Below, piece after piece: positions 58,043 through 64,000 of a DNA stretch of 64,000 nt. Under the pieces are notes generated by a model. That model did no database searches. It was not told where the DNA came from and was given only the letters and a program-made list of their open reading frames with translations. The position numbers and the translations under genes were made by a program. The stretch is from Microbacterium gubbeenense DSM 15944 (GTDB lineage Bacteria; Actinomycetota; Actinomycetes; Actinomycetales; Microbacteriaceae): positions 1-64,000 of the forward strand of contig NZ_AUGQ01000006.1 in NCBI RefSeq assembly GCF_000422745.1, read 5' to 3'. Positions within the stretch are counted from its first letter, which is position 1. Each line of letters begins with the position of its first letter.

Positions 58043-59380
58043 GTGCCTAAGATTCTTATCGTCGGCGGCGGATACGCGGGCTTCTATACCGCGTGGAAGC
58101 TCGAGAAGCACCTGCGCCGCGGCGAGGCCGAGGTCGTTGTCGTCGACCCGCTGCCGTACATGACGTACCTCCCGTTCCTCCCGGAGGTCGCCTCGGGAAA
58201 CATCGAGCCCCGCCACGCGGTCGTCTCGCTCCGTCGCCACCTGAAGCGCACGCGCGTCATCAACGCCCGCGTCACGAACATCGATCACGCGAACAAGACG
58301 GCGACGATCTCGCCCGAGGGCGGCGAGGACTGGCAGTACGACTACGACCAGATCGTCGTCACGGCAGGATCCGTCTCGCGCACCTTCCCGATCGCGGGCA
58401 TCGCCGACAATGCGATCGGCCTCAAGTCGATCGAGGAGGCCGTCGCCGCGCGCGACACCCTCGTGCGCAACTTCGAGCGCGCCGCGAGCCTTCCGGTCGG
58501 CAGTGAGCTCCGCAAGCGCCTGCTGACGGTCATCGTCGTGGGCGGCGGTTTCGCCGGCATCGAGACGCTCGGCGAGCTGCGGTCGGCCGCGAACGCGCTG
58601 CTCGGCCAGTTCCCGGACATCTCGTACGACGAGACTCAGTTCCACCTCATCGAGGCGATGGGTCGGATCATGCCCGAGGTGTCGCTTCCGACGAGCGAGA
58701 AGGTCCTGAAGGATCTCGCACAGCGCGGCGCGCACGTGCACCTCGACACCCAGGTCGCGGACGCGACCGACGGCGTCGTGAAGACGAACACGGGCGAGGA
58801 GTACCCGTCGGGGCTCATCATCTGGACCGCCGGTGTCATGGCGAACCCGAAGGTCGTGAACGGCAGCGACCTGCCGCGCGAGCAGCGCGGCCGCATCACG
58901 ACGCAGGCCGACCTCCGGGTCGTCGATGCCGAGGGCAACCTCGTCGAGGGTGCATGGGCCGCCGGCGACGTCGCGGCCGTGCCCGACAAGACGGGCGGCC
59001 TGCCCGATGGCACCTGCGTGCCCAACGCGCAGCACGCCGTGCGCCAGGCCAAGCAGCTCGCGAAGAACATGGTCGCCGTTATCCGCGGCGAGGATCCGGT
59101 CGATTATTACCACAAGAACCTCGGCGCGGTCGCGGGCCTCGGCCTGTACCACGGCGCGTTCCAGTCCGGGAAGTTCGCGCTGACGGGCTTCTTCGCCTGG
59201 CTCGCGCACCGCGGATACCACGGCCTCGCGATGCCGACGTGGGAGCGCAAGTGGCGCGTGATCTGGGGATGGGTGCACAACTTCTTCCTCGGCCGCGACC
59301 AGGTGCAGATCAGCAAGGTGCAGGAGCCGCGCGCCTTCTTCGAGGAGTACGCCTCGCGGCCGAAGCCGAAGGCAGACTGA
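58043..59380 (+). CDS. ndh: Type II NADH dehydrogenase (NAD(P)/FAD-dependent oxidoreductase)
   Basis: This 445-residue non-proton-pumping NADH:quinone oxidoreductase feeds the respiratory chain from the inner membrane face. FAD-binding Rossmann motif ILIVGGGYAGFYTA is at the N-terminus. The NADH-binding motif VIVVGGGFAGIETLGEL is near residue 155. WTAGVMANP and GAWAAGDVAAVPD are family segments. C-terminal amphipathic, Trp-rich helices (RVIWGWVHNFFLGRDQ) are the membrane anchor. AAGGAG lies ten bases before the GTG at 58043. A rho-independent terminator follows. Confidence 0.94.
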   Translation: MPKILIVGGGYAGFYTAWKLEKHLRRGEAEVVVVDPLPYMTYLPFLPEVASGNIEPRHAVVSLRRHLKRTRVINARVTNIDHANKTATISPEGGEDWQYDYDQIVVTAGSVSRTFPIAGIADNAIGLKSIEEAVAARDTLVRNFERAASLPVGSELRKRLLTVIVVGGGFAGIETLGELRSAANALLGQFPDISYDETQFHLIEAMGRIMPEVSLPTSEKVLKDLAQRGAHVHLDTQVADATDGVVKTNTGEEYPSGLIIWTAGVMANPKVVNGSDLPREQRGRITTQADLRVVDAEGNLVEGAWAAGDVAAVPDKTGGLPDGTCVPNAQHAVRQAKQLAKNMVAVIRGEDPVDYYHKNLGAVAGLGLYHGAFQSGKFALTGFFAWLAHRGYHGLAMPTWERKWRVIWGWVHNFFLGRDQVQISKVQEPRAFFEEYASRPKPKAD

Positions 59381-59388
59381 CGCGAAAG

Positions 59389-59419
59389 AAGGGCGCTCCG
59401 ATCACGGAGCGCCCTTTTT
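59389..59419 (+). terminator. Rho-independent terminator after ndh
   Basis: GGGCGCTCCG (59391-59400) and CGGAGCGCCC (59405-59414) pair perfectly around ATCA and are followed by TTTTT, nine bases past the ndh stop. Confidence 0.93.
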
Positions 59420-59421
59420 CT

Positions 59422-59495
59422 CCCCCCATAGCCCAACCGGCAGAGGCAGCGGACTTAAAATCCGTTCAGTGTGGGTTCGAATCCCACTGGGGGGA
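59422..59495 (+). tRNA. tRNA with anticodon TAA (Leu by anticodon) but class I architecture
   Basis: The acceptor arms CCCCCCA (59422-59428) and TGGGGGG (59488-59494) pair fully, with discriminator A59495. The D-arm has GCC/GGC and GG. The anticodon stem is GCGGA/TCCGT with loop CTTAAAA, so the anticodon is TAA. The variable region is only TCAGT, and the T-arm is GTGGG-TTCGAAT-CCCAC. No CCA is encoded. The cloverleaf is sound, but normal bacterial tRNA-Leu has a long variable arm, which is absent. Its true charging identity is therefore uncertain. Confidence 0.85.
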
Positions 59496-59528
59496 CCGAT
59501 CTACCCGCCGGGTCTCAGGCCGGCGCGG

Positions 59529-59534
59529 CATACT
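59529..59534 (+). promoter_or_regulatory. Leaderless -10 element of the pseudouridine synthase gene
   Basis: CATACT ends seven bases before the ATG at 59542, the same hexamer as at the penicillin-binding protein gene. Confidence 0.45.
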
Positions 59535-59541
59535 CTCTGGA

Positions 59542-60585
59542 ATGGAGAACGACGTCGCGGCCGCACCGCCCGAGGGGCGCGGCTCGTGGACCCGTCTCGC
59601 GCGCGGCCAGCGGATCCTCGCCCCGCGTGAGGGGATCTCCGCGGCGCGATTGCGCGCGCCCGGCGGCAAGGAGACGCACGCCGCCCAACACGATCCCGTT
59701 CCCCGCACCGTGCGCGAGTGGCTCGAGACGATCATCATCCCGCGCGCGGTGCGGAGCGAGCGGACGCTCGCAGGCATCACGCCGGAGTTCTTCATCTCTG
59801 AGGGCGCCCTGACCGACCAGGACGGCCACAGGGTCGGCCTCGACGACGCCGTGATCCCGGGCGGGTTCTACGCCTTCCACAAGCCGGTGCCGCCCGAGCC
59901 CCGCGTGCCGTTCGAGATCGCGATCGTCCACGAGGACGAAGACCTGCTGATCGTCGACAAGCCGCACTTCCTCGCCTCGACGCCGAACGGCGTCTTCCAG
60001 CGCGAGTGCGTCGTGACCCGCATGCGCCTCGAGCGCGGCGAGGACGACATCGTCGCGATGCACCGGCTCGACCGCGTCACCGGCGGCCTGCTCGCGCTCT
60101 CGCGCCGGCCGGCCACGCGCGGAAAGTACCAGGTCCTGTTCCAGGAGAAGCGGATCCGGAAGACGTATCGCGCGCTCGCGCGGCTGCCGGTCGGATGGCG
60201 GGCGGGGGATCCTCTGCCGCTCGGGCTGGAGTCGGGCGAAGAGCGCGAGCGCCGCAGCCGCCTGCAGAAGATCGACGGAGAGCGGCCCGTTCGCGAGGTC
60301 GTGGGGGAGCCGAACGCGCACACGTCGATCAGATTCGTGAGGGCTCACGGCACAGCCGGCGAATTCGAGCTCACGCCGCACACGGGAAAGACCCACCAGC
60401 TGCGGGTGCACATGAACGGCCTCGGCATGCCACTGGTCGGTGACCCGGTGTATCCCCGGGATATCGAACCGGATCCATACGACTTCTCGGATCCGTTGCA
60501 GCTGCTGGCGACGACGCTCGCATTCGACGATCCGCTGACGGGCGGAGAGCGAGTGTTTGAAACGTGCATGACGCTCGCGCGGTAG
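59542..60585 (+). CDS. RluA-family pseudouridine synthase
   Basis: This 347-residue RNA-modifying enzyme isomerises uridine to pseudouridine. The catalytic Asp is in MHRLDRVTGGLLALS. DEDLLIVDKPHFLASTP and TPHTGKTHQLRVHMNGLGMPL with GDPVYP are the other family blocks. The N-terminal ~100 residues carry no S4 domain and include a linker with DDAVIPGGFYAFH, as in RluA group proteins of about 300-350 residues. The RNA target is unknown. It is convergent with the MFS gene across a long hairpin. Confidence 0.92.
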   Translation: MENDVAAAPPEGRGSWTRLARGQRILAPREGISAARLRAPGGKETHAAQHDPVPRTVREWLETIIIPRAVRSERTLAGITPEFFISEGALTDQDGHRVGLDDAVIPGGFYAFHKPVPPEPRVPFEIAIVHEDEDLLIVDKPHFLASTPNGVFQRECVVTRMRLERGEDDIVAMHRLDRVTGGLLALSRRPATRGKYQVLFQEKRIRKTYRALARLPVGWRAGDPLPLGLESGEERERRSRLQKIDGERPVREVVGEPNAHTSIRFVRAHGTAGEFELTPHTGKTHQLRVHMNGLGMPLVGDPVYPRDIEPDPYDFSDPLQLLATTLAFDDPLTGGERVFETCMTLAR

Positions 60586-60641
60586 CTGTTCTCGAGTGAA
60601 CGGCGGTTATGGCCGCACGTCGAAATGACCGGCTCTCGCTC

Positions 60642-60687
60642 TCGTACGTCAGAGGGGGCCGCCGAAGCGACCCCTTCTGACGTACGA
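60642..60687. terminator. Long hairpin between convergent genes
   Basis: Arms 60642-60657 and 60671-60687 (TCGTACGTCAGA/TCTGACGTACGA core plus GGGG/CCCC, one mismatch) enclose a 13-base loop. A further CGCTC/GAGCG pair flanks them. It probably terminates both the pseudouridine synthase and the MFS gene. Confidence 0.75.
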
Positions 60688-60695
60688 ACGAGCGA

Positions 60696-62177
60696 TCAGT
60701 GCACCGGGACCGACTCCTGGTCGTCGGCGGGCTTCTTGATGAAGAACGCCAGCACGACCGCGACGACCGCGATGCATGCGCCGACGAGGAAAGCAGACTG
60801 TGCGCCCACGGCTCCTGCCGATGCGGGATCCGTGCCATCGGCGACGCCCGCGTGCAGACCTGACGAGTAGATCCCGATCAACAGGGCGGTGCCGGCGGCG
60901 CCCGCGACCTGCTGCAGGGTATTGAGCGCGGCGGAGCCGTGCGAGTAGAGGTGGCGCTTCAGCGACCCGAGCGACGAGGAGAACAGCGGTGTGAACGAGC
61001 CCGCGAGGCCGAGCGACATCGCGACCTGGACGGCAGTGACGAGCGCGATCGGCGTCTCCGGCGTCAGCGTCGCAAACGTGAACAGTGCGCCCGCGATGAG
61101 GAGCGTGCCCGGAACGAGCAGGACCTTGGGGCCGTACGCGTCGTAGATGCGGCCCATGAGCGGACCGAGGATTCCCATGAGGAGCGCGCCCGGAAGCAGT
61201 ACGAGGCCGGACTGCGTCGCTTCGAGCCCCGACACCTTCTGCAGCACGAGGGGCAGCATCGACAGCGTGCCGAACATCGCGAACGCGACGACGGTCATGA
61301 TCGCGACCGCAACGACGAAGTTCTTCGAGCGGAACACGCGCATGTCGAGCAGCGCGTCATCCTTCTTCTGCAGCGCGATCTGGCGCCAGACGAATACAGC
61401 GAGCGCGACGATTCCCGTCACCAGCAGCGCGATCGGCAGGACGCCGAGGTCCGTCGAGGCCTCGGCCCCCTCGCCGCCGCCGAGCTGGCTGAGTGCGAAC
61501 ACGAGGCCGCCGAAACCGAGCGCGGACAGGATGATCGACAGCACATCGATCGGGGCGTGCGTCGTCACTCCGAGATTCGTCATCCATTTCGCGCCGATCA
61601 GCAGTGCGACGATCGCGATCGGCAGGATGATCGCGAAGATCATGCGCCAGCCGAAATGATCGAGGATGATGCCCGACAGCGTCGGGCCGATCGCCGGGGC
61701 GAGCGAGATGACGAGGCCGACGCGGCCCATCATCCGGCCGCGGGAGTGTGCGGGAACGACGTTCATCATCGTCGTCATGAGCAGCGGCATCATGATTCCC
61801 GTGCCGGCGGCCTGCACGATGCGGCCGATGAGCAGCATCGTGAATCCGGGGGCGACGAGGCAGATGAGAGTTCCGAGCGCGAACGACATCATCGCGGCGA
61901 GGAACACCTGACGCGTAGTGAAGCGCTGCAGCAGGAAGCCGGTCGTGGGGATCACGACGGCCATCGTGAGCATGAATCCGCTCGTGAACCACTGGCCCTG
62001 TTCTTCGGGGATGCCGAGGGTCTTGTTCAGCTCGGGGATGGCGATCGCCATCGTCGTCTCGTTGAGAATCGCGACGAAAGCGGCGACGAGCAGCAGCCAG
62101 ATCACCCGCATTCCTGCAGGGTCGATCGCGTCGTGGGAGGCGGGCTGGGCCCGCATGGATCCGGTGTCTGTCGTCAC
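60696..62177 (-). CDS. DHA2-family MFS multidrug exporter (14 spans)
   Basis: This 493-residue proton-driven exporter has about 14 hydrophobic spans. Early segments include AFVAILNETTMAIAIPEL and GQWFTSGFMLTMAVVIPTTGFL (motif D1-like). The antiporter motif C version is GLVISLAPAIGPTLSGII. It also has LIGRIVQAAGTGIMMPLLMT. It is closest to LmrB/EmrB-type transporters. The GTG at 62177 with GGAG eight bases upstream is preferred over an ATG seven codons later. It is divergent from an ABC exporter gene, suggesting an efflux-related neighbourhood; substrates are unknown. Confidence 0.92.
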   Translation of the reverse strand: MTTDTGSMRAQPASHDAIDPAGMRVIWLLLVAAFVAILNETTMAIAIPELNKTLGIPEEQGQWFTSGFMLTMAVVIPTTGFLLQRFTTRQVFLAAMMSFALGTLICLVAPGFTMLLIGRIVQAAGTGIMMPLLMTTMMNVVPAHSRGRMMGRVGLVISLAPAIGPTLSGIILDHFGWRMIFAIILPIAIVALLIGAKWMTNLGVTTHAPIDVLSIILSALGFGGLVFALSQLGGGEGAEASTDLGVLPIALLVTGIVALAVFVWRQIALQKKDDALLDMRVFRSKNFVVAVAIMTVVAFAMFGTLSMLPLVLQKVSGLEATQSGLVLLPGALLMGILGPLMGRIYDAYGPKVLLVPGTLLIAGALFTFATLTPETPIALVTAVQVAMSLGLAGSFTPLFSSSLGSLKRHLYSHGSAALNTLQQVAGAAGTALLIGIYSSGLHAGVADGTDPASAGAVGAQSAFLVGACIAVVAVVLAFFIKKPADDQESVPVH

Positions 62178-62294
62178 GAGGTGTGCTCCAGCAGAAGGGT
62201 ATGAGCTGTCTCGGGCCAGGAGCGTGCAGAAGCTCCCCGTAGACAGACGATTCAGTTTAACGATGAGATCGGTGTGATGTATTCCCGCTCTCGT

Positions 62295-62327
62295 GAGAAT
62301 TCTCCGAGTGTTCGCGCGCCATAGGCT
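62295..62327 (+). promoter_or_regulatory. ABC exporter promoter with palindrome over the -35 region
   Basis: TAGGCT (62322-62327) ends six bases before the ATG at 62334. The perfect palindrome GAGAATTCTC (62295-62304) covers the position of the -35 element and could be an operator. The 156-base divergent region also contains an AT-rich imperfect inverted repeat near 62240-62262. Confidence 0.4.
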
Positions 62328-62333
62328 AGCCGG

Positions 62334-64000
62334 ATGAGTATGGGACGGCCGATGGGCGGCGGGCGCGGGATGCGCCCGATCGACGAATCCGCGCAGCGGA
62401 AGGCGAACGCCGCCGCGCCGCGCGTTCCCGACCTCGGGAAGCGGATCGTCGCGCTGTTCCGGCCGTATCGGCGTCGGGTCGCGATGACGGCGCTGCTCGT
62501 GGTCGTCGGCGCCGGACTCGGCGTGATCCCGCCCCTCGTGATCCAGCGGGTCTTCGACGAGGCCCTGTTCCCACCCTCGGGCGAGGTCGACCTCAGCCTG
62601 CTCGGCCTGCTCGTCGGCCTCATGATCGTGTTGTACGTGCTGGCGGCGGGCACGCAGGTCGTGCAAACCTGGCTGACGTCGAGCGTCGGCAACCGGGTCG
62701 CGGGCGACCTGCGCGTGCGCATGTTCGACCACCTGCAGAACATGGAGCTGGCGTTCTTCACCCGCACCAAGACGGGCGTGATCCAGTCGAGGCTGCAGAA
62801 CGACGTCGGCGGCGTCTCGGGCGTGCTCACGAGCACCGTGACGAGCATCCTCGGAAACGCCGTCACGGTGATCGCCTCGATCGTCGCGATGGTCCTGATC
62901 GACTGGCGCCTGACGATCATCTCGCTCGTGATGACGCCCGTGCTCGTCATCGTCCAGCGCCGCGTCGGCCAGGTGCGGGCGCGGATCGCGAGCGAGACGC
63001 AGCAATCGCTGTCGGAGCTGACCTCGATCACCCAGGAGACGCTGAGCGTGTCGGGCATCCTGCTGTCGAAGTCATTCAACCGCCAGCGCACCGAGTCGGC
63101 GCGGTACTCGGCCGAGAACGCCAACCAGATCCGGCTCCAGGTGCGCCAGACGATGAGTGGGCAGGGCTTCTTCGCGATCGTCAGCGTGCTCATGAGCTCG
63201 GTTCCCGCGGTCATCTATCTCGCCGCCGGGTTCCTCATCGACGGCGCGGCCGGATCCATCACCGCGGGCGCGATCGTCGCGTTCACGACGGTGCAGGCAC
63301 GGGTATCGATGCCGCTCGTGAGCCTGATGCGGGTCGCGCTGGAGCTGCAGACGTCGCAGGCGCTGTTCGCGCGGATCTTCGAGTACCTCGACCTCGTGCC
63401 CGCGATCGCCGACCTCGACGATGCGGCCGACGTCGACGTCGATGGCGAATCGGATCAGGTGGGGCGCATCGAGTTCCGCGACGTCACGTTCCGGTACCCG
63501 GATGCGGCGCCCGATTCGACGCCGACGCTCGATCGCGTGTCGTTCGTTGCCGAGCCGGGCACGAACGTCGCGTTCGTCGGTCCGAGCGGCGCGGGCAAGA
63601 CGACGATCCTCTATCTGACGCCGCGCATGTACGAGGCCTCAGCGGGCGAGGTGCTGTTCGCCGGGCGCGACGTGCGCGAGCTGAGCATGGGATCGATCAT
63701 CGATCACGTCGGCATCGTCAGCCAGGAGACGTACCTGTTCCACGCCACGATCCGCGAGAACCTGCGCTACGCCAAGCCCGACGCGACCGACGACGAGATC
63801 GAGCGCGCGTGCCGCGGGGCGAACATCCACGAGCGCGTGATGAGCTTCGAGGGCGGGTACGACACCGTCGTCGGCGAGCGCGGGTATCGCCTGTCGGGCG
63901 GGGAGAAGCAGCGGATCGCGATCGCGCGCGTGCTGTTGAAGGATCCGCCGGTGCTGCTGCTCGACGAGGCGACCAGCGCGCTCGACACCGTGAGCGAGCG
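62334..64000 (+). CDS. ABC exporter, fused permease and ATP-binding protein, truncated by window end
   Basis: At least 555 residues of a half-transporter are visible. After a Gly/Arg-rich N-terminus, a six-span type IV exporter domain covers about residues 35-325 (VIPPLVIQRVFDEALFP, MELAFFTRTKTGVIQSRLQND). The nucleotide-binding domain follows, with Walker A GPSGAGKTT near residue 422, Q-loop GIVSQETYLFH, signature LSGGEKQRIAIAR and Walker B VLLLDEATSALD. The H-loop and C-terminus lie beyond the window. The ATG is set by the leaderless -10. It may act as a homodimer or with a partner downstream. Confidence 0.93.
   Translation, partial: MSMGRPMGGGRGMRPIDESAQRKANAAAPRVPDLGKRIVALFRPYRRRVAMTALLVVVGAGLGVIPPLVIQRVFDEALFPPSGEVDLSLLGLLVGLMIVLYVLAAGTQVVQTWLTSSVGNRVAGDLRVRMFDHLQNMELAFFTRTKTGVIQSRLQNDVGGVSGVLTSTVTSILGNAVTVIASIVAMVLIDWRLTIISLVMTPVLVIVQRRVGQVRARIASETQQSLSELTSITQETLSVSGILLSKSFNRQRTESARYSAENANQIRLQVRQTMSGQGFFAIVSVLMSSVPAVIYLAAGFLIDGAAGSITAGAIVAFTTVQARVSMPLVSLMRVALELQTSQALFARIFEYLDLVPAIADLDDAADVDVDGESDQVGRIEFRDVTFRYPDAAPDSTPTLDRVSFVAEPGTNVAFVGPSGAGKTTILYLTPRMYEASAGEVLFAGRDVRELSMGSIIDHVGIVSQETYLFHATIRENLRYAKPDATDDEIERACRGANIHERVMSFEGGYDTVVGERGYRLSGGEKQRIAIARVLLKDPPVLLLDEATSALDTVSE

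Noticed and set aside
58954..60585. Longer N-terminus for the pseudouridine synthase reading through ndh and the tRNA
   Set aside because: The extension overlaps ndh, a terminator and a tRNA; the ATG at 59542 has its own -10 element.

Overview
The window is 64 kb of chromosome from a high-GC actinobacterium. Gene content and protein style point to Micrococcales, most likely Microbacteriaceae: monomeric isocitrate dehydrogenase, HrpA, a tRNA-Gln-glmU-prs block, MetG-TatD-RsmA-IspE, an eno-FtsB/DivIC-DUF501-subtilase-ndh block, and a 13E12-type DUF222/HNH gene. The family assignment is inference. Genes are densely packed, often overlapping by ATGA/GTGA, and start codons are ATG or GTG. Many genes have a TANNNT-like -10 hexamer only 6-8 bases before the start codon, so leaderless transcription looks common. 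No prophage, insertion sequence or CRISPR array was found.

Layout. 1-9006 (mostly minus): a partial unknown gene, a degenerate ~70-bp tandem repeat tract, icd, an acyltransferase with a C-terminal SGNH domain, and hrpA. 9066-12245: an aldo/keto reductase, a protein O-mannosyltransferase and rsmI. 12272-16031: a gluconate module (GntR-type regulator, gntP, gntK); gnd at 39.6-41.1 kb can take its product 6-phosphogluconate into the pentose phosphate pathway. 16097-23350: a lipoprotein penicillin-binding protein, metG, tatD, rsmA, an aldo/keto reductase and ispE. 23350-25715: 5-oxoprolinase (PxpA plus a fused PxpB-PxpC). 25815-27384: a frameshifted DUF222/HNH gene behind a LexA-like SOS box. 27403-32101: a thiamine-related locus, with a TPP riboswitch driving thiYXZ and a divergent YkoF-like protein translationally coupled to a flavin monooxygenase.

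32120-41261: a small protein, an ABC-F ATPase, a MarR regulator, tRNA-Gln abutting glmU, prs, a two-component system, gnd and a 37-residue membrane peptide. 41341-50043: rplY with a long leader, pth, mfd, nhaA with a structured leader, mazG and hisS. 50051-54145: two tandem DUF1648 membrane proteins, an APC permease and an SDR enzyme. 54266-64000: eno, FtsB/DivIC, DUF501, a subtilase, ndh, a tRNA with anticodon UAA but class I architecture, an RluA-type pseudouridine synthase, a 14-TM MFS exporter and a truncated ABC exporter.

Most of the window is conserved housekeeping. The stretches most worth a second look are the thiamine locus, the class I UAA tRNA, the SOS-box DUF222/HNH gene, the nhaA leader, the tandem repeat tract and the long palindromic intergenic elements.
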